This document shows positions 46,317 through 54,936 of a stretch of 64,000 nucleotides of DNA, piece by piece. Under the pieces are notes generated by a model that made no database searches, had not been told where the DNA came from, and worked only from the letters and a program-made list of their open reading frames with translations. Both the position numbers and the translations under genes were made by a program. Source of the stretch: Tigheibacillus halophilus (lineage in GTDB: Bacteria > Bacillota > Bacilli > Bacillales > Amphibacillaceae). Numbering within the stretch: the stretch's first letter is position 1; every line of letters starts with the position of its first letter. Location of the stretch: the NCBI RefSeq assembly GCF_042683165.1, contig NZ_JBHUIZ010000006.1, forward strand, positions 310,001 through 374,000, written 5' to 3'.

Positions 46317-47237
46317 ATGGAAATTTTGATCATTTTAAAAAACATTATCCTGCCTATTTTCGTCATCATGGGAATCGGCTTTGTGCTGGAAAAGAAGTTC
46401 GCTTTGAATGTGCAGACGTTGGCCAAAATGAACATCTATTTTTTCGTGCCGGGATTTATTTTTGTCAAGCTGTACAGTACGCAAATATCGATGCAGCTGT
46501 TCGGCAGTATATTTCTTTTTTTCATCTTGCTTGTTGTCTTATTGTATGTATTATCCATACCGGTCGCGAGATATCAGCACTTGGATAAGAAAGAGAAAAT
46601 TACTTTTTCAAACAGTGTCATGTTTTTCAACTCCGGAAATTATGGCGTTCCGGTCAATGACCTTGTATTCAAAAGTGACCCTGTTGCCATGTCAGTGCAG
46701 GTGATTATGCTGACTTTACAAAATATCTTTTTGTTTTCGTATGGCATTTTCTCCTTGCAGTCAGCGGAAATCGGTAAACTGAAGGCGCTGCTGGGGTATT
46801 TCCGGATGCCAGTTCTATATGCGTTGCTTGCTGGTATTCTTTGTAATGTCCTGGACGTACCGCTGCCGGAATTTATCTGGGTACCCGCAAACTATATTGC
46901 AGAAGGAATGATTTCAGTCGCATTACTGACTCTGGGAGCGCAAGTGGCGAATTTGCGGTTGACTGCCGGACTGTCAAAAGTAACTTACAGCTTATTGCTA
47001 AGACTAATGGGTGGTCCGATCATTGCCTTCGTGATTATCAAGCTGTTTGGCATGGAGGGCGTCATTGCACAGGCTTTGTTGATTGCATCAGCTATGCCGA
47101 CCTCCGTAAACAGTTCAGTGATTGCGCAGGAATACGATAACCATCCTGCATTGGCAGCCCAAATCGTTTTATTTTCTACGCTCATCAGCAGCATCACCGT
47201 CACCTTGACAATATATTTTGCCAGATTGTTCTTGTAA
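46317..47237 (+). CDS. AEC-family transporter
   Basis: This protein has 306 residues and ten predicted membrane helices of the auxin efflux carrier/malate permease family (FVIMGIGFVLEKKFALNVQTLAKMN at the N-terminus in part; FFNSGNYGVPVNDLVF; LLIASAMPTSVNSSVIAQEY near the end). AEC proteins of bacteria often carry hydroxy- and dicarboxylates such as malate. Between larC1 and a larA-like gene, it probably moves the hydroxyacid acted on by the racemase. ATG at 46317, 53 bases after larC1. Confidence 0.85.
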   Translation: MEILIILKNIILPIFVIMGIGFVLEKKFALNVQTLAKMNIYFFVPGFIFVKLYSTQISMQLFGSIFLFFILLVVLLYVLSIPVARYQHLDKKEKITFSNSVMFFNSGNYGVPVNDLVFKSDPVAMSVQVIMLTLQNIFLFSYGIFSLQSAEIGKLKALLGYFRMPVLYALLAGILCNVLDVPLPEFIWVPANYIAEGMISVALLTLGAQVANLRLTAGLSKVTYSLLLRLMGGPIIAFVIIKLFGMEGVIAQALLIASAMPTSVNSSVIAQEYDNHPALAAQIVLFSTLISSITVTLTIYFARLFL

Positions 47238-47374
47238 AGTGTCGCTTTTGCCAAGGGTGATTTTCGTACAAAAGTGTGAGGGTTCTTTGCAGTATTATTT
47301 GAATAGAGCGCGGCTAAAGTATCCAGTCTTTGGATTCGATATAACTAACAATATACACAAGGAGCGTGAAAGGG

Positions 47375-48649
47375 ATGGGAATTCTTCAGGAACTGGTACA
47401 AGACATTCCGCTGCCGAAAATGGCCAAGGTTAAACAAACATTTTCCAGCGAGCAGATTGATGATTTAAGTACTGCATTGTACAAGGAATTGGATAGAGAA
47501 GATGTCAAAGCCTCTGTTAAACCTGGCATGGAAATCGCTGTAGCTGTCGGCAGCCGGGGACTGGACAGACTGCCTGAGTTGACGGCGGTCACTGTAAAAT
47601 TTTTACAAGATTTGGGTGCAAAACCATTTATCGTCCCTTGTATGGGAAGCCATGGCGGAGCAACCGCTCCTGGGCAAAAGGACGTTCTGAAGCATCTGGG
47701 GGTTACAGAGGAAAGCGTCCACGCGGAAATTCGCTCCTCCATGGAGGTCATCAAGATTGGCGAGCTTGAAAACGGTCTTCCCGTTTACATTGATAAAATT
47801 GCTTCAGAGGCGGATGGCATCGTTGTCATTAACCGTATCAAGCCGCACACTGCATTCCGCGGGCCGGTAGAGAGCGGAATCATGAAGATGATCAGCATCG
47901 GACTTGGCAAACAAAAAGGCGCTGAGGCCTGCCATCAGCTTGGATTCAAACATATGGCCGAATATGTGCCGGCGATGGCAAAGGTAGCCCTGAAAAAGAT
48001 GCCGATCCTGTTTGGCGTCGCCACTGTGGAAAACGCTTATGATAAGATTGCCAAAGTGCAAGTGCTGACCAATGATGAGATTGACAATATGGAAAAAGAA
48101 ACGGCACTGCAGGAGCTTTCCAAGAAGATGCTGCCAAAACTGTTCTTCGATCAGATCGATGTATTGATCATTGACCAGATCGGGAAAAATATCAGCGGAG
48201 ATGGCATGGATCCCAACATTACCGGACGATATCCAACGCCATACGCATATGGAGGCCCAGAGGTCACAAAGATGGCAGTACTGGATTTGACCGATGAGAC
48301 CGAGGGTAACGCGAACGGAGTCGGGACAGCCGACTTCACGACACAGCGCCTTGTCGATAAAATGGACAGGGAAGCGACGTATGCCAATGGTTTGACATCG
48401 ACTGTCGTGGGGCCGACACATATTTCCACCGCGATGCCGAATGATAAAATGGCCATCCAGGCTGCGATTAAAACATGCAATATTCTCGACTTCCATCAAG
48501 TGAAAATGGTCCGTATCAAAAACACATTGCAAATCAGTGAGATTGCGGTTTCAGAAGCATTGCTGGAACATGTAAAAGAACATGCAAATATGCAGCAAGC
48601 GTCAGAACTGTATGAGCTGGCATTTGACAAAGATGACAATCTATATTAA
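47375..48649 (+). CDS. LarA-family nickel-dependent racemase/epimerase, divergent class
   Basis: This DUF2088/LarA-type protein has 424 residues. Ligand-like residues can be placed: His93 in CMGSHGGAT, His158 in RIKPHTAFRGP, a pincer-attaching Lys candidate at 171 in GIMKMISIGLGKQKGA, and His187 or His193. It lacks the DITRPTP and PHFFAGFSGGPK signatures of classical LarA, which the second homologue at 53674 has, so it belongs to another LarA class with a different substrate. The ATG at 47375 is chosen because the GTG at 47366 touches AAGGAG. It lies upstream of larB and larC2, so its cofactor is made from the same operon. Confidence 0.85.
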   Translation: MGILQELVQDIPLPKMAKVKQTFSSEQIDDLSTALYKELDREDVKASVKPGMEIAVAVGSRGLDRLPELTAVTVKFLQDLGAKPFIVPCMGSHGGATAPGQKDVLKHLGVTEESVHAEIRSSMEVIKIGELENGLPVYIDKIASEADGIVVINRIKPHTAFRGPVESGIMKMISIGLGKQKGAEACHQLGFKHMAEYVPAMAKVALKKMPILFGVATVENAYDKIAKVQVLTNDEIDNMEKETALQELSKKMLPKLFFDQIDVLIIDQIGKNISGDGMDPNITGRYPTPYAYGGPEVTKMAVLDLTDETEGNANGVGTADFTTQRLVDKMDREATYANGLTSTVVGPTHISTAMPNDKMAIQAAIKTCNILDFHQVKMVRIKNTLQISEIAVSEALLEHVKEHANMQQASELYELAFDKDDNLY

Positions 48650-48678
48650 TTTGCGATATATAATGCAGGGTGGATAGG

Positions 48679-49440
48679 ATGAGAGAAATGGAAGAAATAT
48701 TGAAGCAAGTACAGGCAGGGAATATGAGCGTAGCAGAAGCGATGGCCCAGCTTGCTACATATGAAGAACTGGGTTTTGCAAAAATAGATCATCATCGCAA
48801 AAAACGCCAGGGTTTTCCTGAAGTCATTTTCGGAGAAGGCAAGTCAGCAGATCAAATCGAGCAGATCATTCAATCGATTCAAACAGAAGGCAGTGATATT
48901 CTTGCGACACGTGTTGCGCGAGATAAGGCTGCCGTGATTCAAGGACGTTTTCCGGAGCTGATATATAATGAAACAGCGGAGCTGCTGTACAGCCGGCAAA
49001 AGCCCCGGGAAAATGAAAACGGGAGCTATATTGCCATCGTATCTGCTGGCACTTCTGACATGAAAGTTGCCGAAGAAGCGGCATTGACTGCGGAAGCTTT
49101 CGGCAGTCAAGTGTGCCGGTTTTATGATGTGGGGGTCGCTGGCATCCATCGTTTATTTAATAATATCGATGGGATCCGGAATGCCTCCGTGTCTGTTGTC
49201 ATCGCGGGTATGGAAGGCGCGCTTGCCAGTGTTGTTGGCGGTCTTGTTTCCCATCCTGTAATCGCAGTACCGACAAGTGTCGGCTACGGTGCCAATTTCC
49301 ATGGGTTATCTGCGCTGTTGACGATGCTTAATTCCTGTGCATCAGGAATCAGTGTGGTCAATATTGACAATGGATTCGGGGCTGCGTACAATGCAGTCAT
49401 GATTGACCGCATTGCCCGTAATGCCAATGCACCACAATGA
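48679..49440 (+). CDS. larB: LarB, pyridinium-3,5-biscarboxylate synthase
   Basis: LarB carboxylates and hydrolyses nicotinate adenine dinucleotide in the first step of nickel-pincer cofactor synthesis. The chain has 253 residues with a helical N-terminal part and a PurE-like C-terminal domain: VSAGTSDMKVAEEAALTAE, VAGIHRLF, VVIAGMEGALASVVGGL, VPTSVGYGANFHGL and MLNSCASGISVVNIDNGFG. Cys220 in NSCASG corresponds in position to the essential cysteine of the characterised enzyme. ATG 48679 is preferred over GTG 48670, with AGGG eight bases upstream. Confidence 0.95.
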   Translation: MREMEEILKQVQAGNMSVAEAMAQLATYEELGFAKIDHHRKKRQGFPEVIFGEGKSADQIEQIIQSIQTEGSDILATRVARDKAAVIQGRFPELIYNETAELLYSRQKPRENENGSYIAIVSAGTSDMKVAEEAALTAEAFGSQVCRFYDVGVAGIHRLFNNIDGIRNASVSVVIAGMEGALASVVGGLVSHPVIAVPTSVGYGANFHGLSALLTMLNSCASGISVVNIDNGFGAAYNAVMIDRIARNANAPQ

Positions 49441-49459
49441 ACGAAAAGAGGCATCAGCT

Positions 49460-49927
49460 ATGACAGATAAACATCCACCAAGCTATGCACATACCGACGA
49501 GGATATGGTGAAAATGGAAGTGAACCTGGATGATACCCCAGGGGAGTGGTTGGGTTATGTAATGGAGTTATTGTTCGCTTCCGGCGCAAATGATGTTTTT
49601 TATGCGCCGATTTACATGAAGAAGAACCGGCCGGGTATCATGCTGCAATTGCTTTGCAGCCAGGAAAAGCTGTCGGAAATGAAAAAGATTTTACTAGAGG
49701 AGACGACAACCCTGGGTATCAGGTATTATCCATTGACCGTTTACCGTGCGGAAAGAGATTTTATTAAAGTCGGGACCAAATGGGGAGAAATTACAGTAAA
49801 GCGTGGGTTTTATGAAGGAAAAGCAGTCCAGCAAGCGCCGGAGTATGAAGAATGCCGGCAGATAGCTGAAACATATCACGTCCCGTTGAAACAAGTGTAT
49901 GAAGAAGTGTGGAAAGCCTTGGATTGA
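49460..49927 (+). CDS. larC2: LarC C-terminal half (LarC2), separate gene
   Basis: This protein has 155 residues, starting at ATG 49460 behind AAGAGG. The core is VKMEVNLDDTPGEWLGYVMELLF and YAPIYMKKNRPGIML, the recognised second half of LarC, followed by GIRYYPLTVYRAERDF and a C-terminal helix. In Lactiplantibacillus the two halves are joined by programmed frameshifting. Here LarC2 has its own start and a short private N-terminus (MTDKHPPSYAHTDED) and lies three genes away from LarC1. It is 19 bases after larB and ends at a terminator. Confidence 0.92.
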   Translation: MTDKHPPSYAHTDEDMVKMEVNLDDTPGEWLGYVMELLFASGANDVFYAPIYMKKNRPGIMLQLLCSQEKLSEMKKILLEETTTLGIRYYPLTVYRAERDFIKVGTKWGEITVKRGFYEGKAVQQAPEYEECRQIAETYHVPLKQVYEEVWKALD

Positions 49928-49940
49928 TCCGTCTGCACGA

Positions 49941-49964
49941 CGGCCCGATCCCGGGCTTTTTTGC
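49941..49964 (+). terminator. Terminator of the uxaC-lar operon
   Basis: GCCCG (49943-49947) pairs with CGGGC (49952-49956), followed by TTTTTTG. It closes the operon ahead of the convergent cdaR-type gene. Confidence 0.75.
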
Positions 49965-49975
49965 TTTTGTCTTTC

Positions 49976-51100
49976 TCATTTTTTGTTGTCCGCTGCGGTG
50001 TGCTGCTGCTCAGATTGCGTTCTGTGGTGTATCCACAATGCAATTTGAAGGGCAAGGGCATCCTTAAAGTTCCTGGGATCAAGACCGGTTTCCCGGGTGA
50101 TCTTATTCAAGCGGTAGATAAGTGTATTTCGATGGACGAATAGTGCATCGGCAGTATGCTGGATGTTCAGATTATAGTGAAACAGGCTATTTAGTGTATT
50201 TATTTTTGTATCATCCAGGTGTTGCAAAATCTTGCTCGCGAACCGGTTTCCGATTGTTTCATTCACATGGTAAATTAACGATTCTGTTTCATTTGCTGCA
50301 AAAGAAACGATTTCCTGCTCCGGCGGACAAATTTTTAAGGCCAGTTTACAATCCGTATATGCTTGATAAAAATCTGCCAGGCTCGAAAATGGCATGCTGT
50401 AAGCAATTTGAAAAGATATGTCCTGTCTTTTCAGTGTGCTGGAGATTACCTCCAGCCTTTCTTTGATTTGCGCAGAATCAAAACCTGTTGTTGCAATAAA
50501 AATCTGGTTGAAACGGATATAGCTGACAATGGCCTTGTCTGCCCCGAATATCCCTTCCAGTTTTTGTATAAGCGTCTGGTGTGCAGATGTATCAGCTGCA
50601 TGTACCAGCAACAAACAAGTAAAAGGCGGTTTTAACGTAAAGGAGAGTGATTCCAGCCCCCGTTCGATATCACTGTAGGATGGTTCTTTTTTCAAAAGCT
50701 GTTCGGTGATCATTTCCTTCATCCGCTGTTTCCATTCATGCTGGGAGGCGATAAACGCTTGATTGATCATCAGCTCTGTTGTCATTTTGACAAGCTCGCC
50801 AATATCACCCATTTCCTGCGGATCCCCCGTTATGCCGATCACGCCGATGATTTTTTCCTGGAAAACAATCGGTAAATTGATACCGGGCTGTGATCCTTCC
50901 CATACCTCATTTTCAGCTGCATGGATGATCACTGGTTTGCCGGTCTTCAAGACTTGCAATGATCCCTGATGGATCGTATCGATCCGGTTTTTATCCCGGG
51001 TTGCGATGATGGAGCCATTGATATCCATGATGTTGACATTCCGGTTGATTCGCGAAGAAGTTTCTTCGACAATCGCATCTGCGATTTTTACAGTTAACAT
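49976..51100 (-). CDS. CdaR-family sugar-diacid regulator
   Basis: This protein has 374 residues. An N-terminal sugar-diacid-recognition domain (MDINGSIIATRDKNRIDTIH, INLPIVFQEKIIGVIGITGDP) is followed by a GGDEF-like central part and a C-terminal PucR-type helix-turn-helix (LNIQHTADALFVHRNTLIYRLNKI). CdaR proteins respond to glucarate, galactarate or glycerate. The gene is divergent from glycerate kinase, whose promoter overlaps a 15-bp palindrome at 51284, so it probably activates the glycerate kinase-kdgT-larA unit. Confidence 0.88.
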   Translation of the reverse strand: MLTVKIADAIVEETSSRINRNVNIMDINGSIIATRDKNRIDTIHQGSLQVLKTGKPVIIHAAENEVWEGSQPGINLPIVFQEKIIGVIGITGDPQEMGDIGELVKMTTELMINQAFIASQHEWKQRMKEMITEQLLKKEPSYSDIERGLESLSFTLKPPFTCLLLVHAADTSAHQTLIQKLEGIFGADKAIVSYIRFNQIFIATTGFDSAQIKERLEVISSTLKRQDISFQIAYSMPFSSLADFYQAYTDCKLALKICPPEQEIVSFAANETESLIYHVNETIGNRFASKILQHLDDTKINTLNSLFHYNLNIQHTADALFVHRNTLIYRLNKITRETGLDPRNFKDALALQIALWIHHRTQSEQQHTAADNKK

Positions 51101-51283
51101 GACATCGCCTCTATTTCTGATTTATGACCAAAAGTTGGGGGATAAAAGTGATGGGTCAGGCAAAGGCAGAAAAATTTTGGTATTTAATGGGAATAATCTA
51201 TGCTTATCGTTTTTTGGAATGTATACGCTATCCTTTTTTAGTTGGAATAGACAAAAAATAATAAAATCTGCACTATTATTTCA

Positions 51284-51298
51284 TATGGTATAACCATA
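51284..51298. promoter_or_regulatory. Candidate CdaR operator
   Basis: TATGGTATAACCATA is a perfect odd palindrome (6-bp arms, 3-nt centre) in the divergent region. It touches the -35 box of the glycerate kinase promoter. Confidence 0.4.
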
Positions 51299-51325
51299 GA
51301 TAAATATCGTCAAGTTTCCTATAAT
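51297..51325 (+). promoter_or_regulatory. Promoter of the glycerate kinase operon
   Basis: A perfect TATAAT (51320-51325) lies 17 bases after a weak -35 box, TAGATA (51297-51302). A poor -35 fits a promoter that needs an activator. Confidence 0.5.
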
Positions 51326-51338
51326 TTTGATAACAAAA

Positions 51339-51352
51339 AGAAAGCGTTATCA
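51339..51352. promoter_or_regulatory. cre box upstream of glycerate kinase
   Basis: AGAAAGCGTTATCA matches 13 of 14 positions of the cre consensus. It lies downstream of the promoter and just before the ribosome-binding site, a roadblock position. Confidence 0.65.
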
Positions 51353-51366
51353 AGAGGTGCACAAAA

Positions 51367-52539
51367 ATGAAAATAATTATTGCTCCTGATTCATTCAAAG
51401 GCAGCCTGAACGCCAAAGAAGTGGCAGAAGCTGTCGACCGGGGTATCAAAAATGCTTTTCCAAAAGCGGACACAGTCCAGCTTCCAATGGCTGATGGCGG
51501 GGAAGGTACGATGGACATCCTTGTAAGCACTACCAACGGCCGGAAGCGGGATGTATCCGTGACAGGGCCTTTAGGAGAGCAGGTATCTGCTGCCTATGGC
51601 GTGCTCGGAGATGGGAAGACATGTGTCATAGAAGTCGCATCAGCCTCCGGGCTTGACCACGTTGCAAAAGACCGGCTTGCTCCTTTGGAGGCAACTACCT
51701 ATGGAACTGGTGAATTGATCAAGCTTGCACTTGATGAAGGATTCACCACATTCATCATTGGTTTGGGAGGGTCGGCGACGAATGACGGCGGTGCCGGCAT
51801 GCTGCAGGCGCTGGGGGCGAAGCTGCTGGATGCCGATGGCAAGGAAATCGGCTTTGGCGGCGGAGAATTAAAACGCGTCCACGCTATTGATTTAAGTGAA
51901 TTTGACGCACGGATTCCAACTTGCGACTTTTTGATCGCTTCTGATGTGAAAAATCCGCTTGTCGGACCAAACGGAGCTTCACATGTATTCGGCCCGCAAA
52001 AAGGAGCCACTGCTGCGCATGTAAAAGTGTTGGACCAGGGGCTTACGCATTGGGCAGACATGGTGGCCGACACGACTGGTTCTTATTTGCATGATTGTCC
52101 GGGGGCAGGGGCTGCTGGCGGTATTGGCGGTGCTTTCCAAGTATTTTTCCCTTCCGAAATGAAACGCGGGATTGAAGTAGTACAGTCATACAGCAGACTT
52201 GACAAGCATTTGAAAGATGCGGACATCGTTGTGACCGGTGAGGGCAGAATCGATTCTCAAAGCCTTTCCGGGAAAACTCCGATGGGGGTGATTGAAGCCG
52301 CACAGAAGCATGGTGTGCCGACAGTAATCATTGCCGGAGCTGTAGAGGAAGGGATCACAGAGCTGATAGGGGACAGCATTGTGAGTATCCACTCTATTGC
52401 CAACAGGCCGATGTCTGTTGAGGAATCGATCGCCAACGCTTCAGACCTGCTTGCGTTTACAGCCGAACAAATTATCAGGACATATTTCTACCAGACGAAG
52501 ATCCACCAAGGGGGTTATCAGATTGAAAATAATGGATAA
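51367..52539 (+). CDS. glxK: Glycerate 2-kinase, GarK/GlxK family
   Basis: This protein has 390 residues and phosphorylates glycerate with ATP. It opens with IIIAPDSFKGSLNAKEVAEAVDRGI; PMADGGEGTMDILV, IGLGGSATNDGGAGMLQALGA, SDVKNPLVGPNGASHVFGPQKGA and VTGEGRIDSQSLSGKTP are all family blocks. The start follows AGAGGTG. It heads an operon with a KdgT-like permease (16-base overlap) and larA, and is divergent from a CdaR regulator. The usual substrate of the family is D-glycerate, which makes a neighbouring hydroxyacid racemase notable. Confidence 0.93.
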   Translation: MKIIIAPDSFKGSLNAKEVAEAVDRGIKNAFPKADTVQLPMADGGEGTMDILVSTTNGRKRDVSVTGPLGEQVSAAYGVLGDGKTCVIEVASASGLDHVAKDRLAPLEATTYGTGELIKLALDEGFTTFIIGLGGSATNDGGAGMLQALGAKLLDADGKEIGFGGGELKRVHAIDLSEFDARIPTCDFLIASDVKNPLVGPNGASHVFGPQKGATAAHVKVLDQGLTHWADMVADTTGSYLHDCPGAGAAGGIGGAFQVFFPSEMKRGIEVVQSYSRLDKHLKDADIVVTGEGRIDSQSLSGKTPMGVIEAAQKHGVPTVIIAGAVEEGITELIGDSIVSIHSIANRPMSVEESIANASDLLAFTAEQIIRTYFYQTKIHQGGYQIENNG

Positions 52540-53659
52540 TGTGGAAAAAGTTCCAGGAGGATTAATGGTGGTCCCGCTGCTGCTTGGCGCCACTTTGAAC
52601 ACGATTGATCAGCTTCATATTCCGGCAGTCATGGACGTGTTGAAGTTTTTAGGCACGGCGAAAACTGATGATGGGTATTATGAGTTCTTAAGGATTGGCG
52701 GGTTTTCACAGGAGCTGTTTAAAGATAGTGCGCTTGTCCTCATTGCCTTGTTCTTATTCTGTGTGGGCAGCCAGATGAACTTGCGGGTTGGAGGGAAAGC
52801 ACTGAAAAAAGGGGTGTTGACAACTTCATCCAAATATTTGACAGGGCTGGCTATCGGCATGGCATTCGGATACTTTTTCGATCCGATGAGCGGATTGTTC
52901 GGTTTGTCCACACTTGCTATCATTGCCGGTATGACCAACAGCAACAGCGGCATGTATGCTGCATTGACCGGACAATATGGCAACAGATCGGATGTCGGCG
53001 GACTGTCCATCCTGGCAATCAACGATGGTCCATTTTTCACATTGATGTCATTAGGGATACTTGGGACAGCTTTTCCATTGATTTCATTCATCGCTGTATT
53101 GCTGCCGATCGGCATCGGTATGCTGCTTGGCAACCTGGATCCGAAAATACGGACGTTTCTAAAACCGGGAGAATCGATCACGATACCGTTTTTTGCATTC
53201 GCACTGGGCGCCGGTATGAATTTGGCTAACTTTTTCAATCCGGATGTGCTGACAGGCGGGCTGACGCTCGCAGCATTGACATTTTTCCTGACAGGCGGAA
53301 TGGGCATTCTCGTATTCAAGCTTTTCAAAGAAAAGAGCTTTATTGCTCCCATCTCAGAAGCATCTACAGCTGGAAATGCAGCAGCTACCCCGGCAGCAGT
53401 TGCCGCAGCCGCTGCTGTGGCGGTCGGATCGGGTGCAATGAGCGCTTCGGAATACGAGGCCATTCAAAATATCGTCCCGATTGCGACAGCCCAGATTTCC
53501 ATTTCTACGATCACAACTTCTTTGCTTTGCCCGCTTGGCGTCATTTTGATGGATAAATATCAACGCAAAAGAGGCATCATCGCAACGAGAGAAGACCTGG
53601 GCCTGCAAGGAGATACGACAGAGACGACCACGACAACAACTGAAGCAGTAAATAATTGA
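52523..53659 (+). CDS. kdgT: KdgT-like 2-keto-3-deoxygluconate permease
   Basis: This protein has 378 residues and ten or so membrane helices. It opens MKIMDNVEKVPGGLMVVPLLLGA, matching the KdgT N-terminus, and contains IIAGMTNSNSGMYAALTGQYG and the SILAINDGPFFTLMSLG block. The TTG at 52523 follows AAGGGGG and lies inside the end of the glycerate kinase gene. A low-complexity Ala/Val stretch and a run of threonines near the C-terminus are unusual. The substrate may be keto-deoxygluconate or, given the kinase and racemase beside it, another short sugar acid. Confidence 0.87.
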   Translation: MKIMDNVEKVPGGLMVVPLLLGATLNTIDQLHIPAVMDVLKFLGTAKTDDGYYEFLRIGGFSQELFKDSALVLIALFLFCVGSQMNLRVGGKALKKGVLTTSSKYLTGLAIGMAFGYFFDPMSGLFGLSTLAIIAGMTNSNSGMYAALTGQYGNRSDVGGLSILAINDGPFFTLMSLGILGTAFPLISFIAVLLPIGIGMLLGNLDPKIRTFLKPGESITIPFFAFALGAGMNLANFFNPDVLTGGLTLAALTFFLTGGMGILVFKLFKEKSFIAPISEASTAGNAAATPAAVAAAAAVAVGSGAMSASEYEAIQNIVPIATAQISISTITTSLLCPLGVILMDKYQRKRGIIATREDLGLQGDTTETTTTTTEAVNN

Positions 53660-53673
53660 TTGGAGTGTTTCAT

Positions 53674-54936
53674 TTGAGGACGCAGTTACTATATGGGAAG
53701 GAAGGGCTGGAACTAAATTTGCCAGCCGATTCCCTATTGATTGAACCAACGAATCTTCCAGAGCTTGAAAATGTGAAAGAGTCGATTACCGCGGCATTAC
53801 GTGACCCAATTGGAACGAGCTCATTAAAAGAAAGTGTGAAGGCGACCGACAAAGTTTCCATCGTTATCAGCGATATCACCAGGCCGACACCAAACCATAT
53901 ACTTGTTCCACTGCTGATTGAGGAGCTGAGCCATGTCCCATTGGAAAACTTCGTCATCATCAACGGAACAGGGACACATCGCGACCAGACAAGGGAAGAA
54001 TTCGTGCAAATGCTCGGGGAATGGGTCGTCGACAATATCAAAATCATCAATAACCATTGTCATGAGAAAGAAGAACATGTCAACCTTGGCCGAAGCAAGT
54101 TCGGCTGTGATGTGTACTTGAATAAAGCGTACGTTGAATCTGACTTTCGTATTGTTACTGGATTCATTGAGCCACATTTTTTTGCCGGTTTCTCCGGAGG
54201 GCCTAAGGGAATCATGCCAGGAATTGCTGGGATTGAGACCATCTTAACCTTCCATAATGCCAGAATGATTGGCGATCCTCTCTCAACATGGGGAAATATG
54301 GAACATAACCCTGTACAGGACATGACAAGGGAAATCAATAAGCTGTGCAAGCCGGACTTTATGCTGAACGTGACCCTGAATCGAGAAAAAGAGATTACGA
54401 ACGTATTCGCTGGAGAATTGTATGAGGCGCATGACCGGGGCTGTGCATTTGTAAAGGAACATGCGATGTTCCGATGTGATCAGCGCTTTGACGTGGTGAT
54501 CACTTCCAATTCCGGCTACCCGCTGGACCAAAATTTATACCAGGCCGTCAAAGGGATGAGTGCGGCACATAAAATAGTCAAAGAAGGGGGCGCCATTATT
54601 GTTGCCTCTGAATGCTCAGACGGTCTGCCGGATCATGGGAATTACGCGAAAATATTCGATATGGCCAGCAGTCCTCAAGGATTGCTTGATTTGATCAACA
54701 GTCCTGATTTTAAAATGTTCGACCAATGGCAAGTACAGAAGCAGGCGGTGATCCAGGTTTGGGCTGACGTATATATCTATTCCAAACTCCAGGATAATTT
54801 AGTAGAGAAAGCCATGCTGAAACCGACGGACGATATTGAAAAAACACTAGCGCAGCTGAAAGAAAAATACGGCGAAGATATGACCGTTGCCGTGTTGCCT
54901 TTAGGGCCGTTAACAATTCCATTTGTCGAAGAATGA
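53674..54936 (+). CDS. larA: LarA-family nickel-dependent hydroxyacid racemase, classical motifs
   Basis: This protein has 420 residues. It shows the residues of characterised lactate racemase at almost constant offset: Arg70 (SDITRPTP), His102 (GTGTHRDQT), His168 (EPHFFAGFSGG), Lys178 (GGPKGIMPG, which binds the pincer cofactor) and His194 (LTFHNARM). These correspond to Arg75, His108, His174, Lys184 and His200. So it should be an active Ni-dependent racemase or epimerase. It follows glycerate kinase and kdgT, which points to glycerate or a related acid rather than lactate. The TTG at 53674 has GGAG eight bases upstream. Confidence 0.92.
   Translation: MRTQLLYGKEGLELNLPADSLLIEPTNLPELENVKESITAALRDPIGTSSLKESVKATDKVSIVISDITRPTPNHILVPLLIEELSHVPLENFVIINGTGTHRDQTREEFVQMLGEWVVDNIKIINNHCHEKEEHVNLGRSKFGCDVYLNKAYVESDFRIVTGFIEPHFFAGFSGGPKGIMPGIAGIETILTFHNARMIGDPLSTWGNMEHNPVQDMTREINKLCKPDFMLNVTLNREKEITNVFAGELYEAHDRGCAFVKEHAMFRCDQRFDVVITSNSGYPLDQNLYQAVKGMSAAHKIVKEGGAIIVASECSDGLPDHGNYAKIFDMASSPQGLLDLINSPDFKMFDQWQVQKQAVIQVWADVYIYSKLQDNLVEKAMLKPTDDIEKTLAQLKEKYGEDMTVAVLPLGPLTIPFVEE

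Noticed and set aside
53674..54936. Plain lactate racemase call for LarA
   Set aside because: The catalytic residues fit, but the neighbours (glycerate kinase, KdgT-like permease, CdaR, uronate genes) do not point to lactate, so the substrate is left open.
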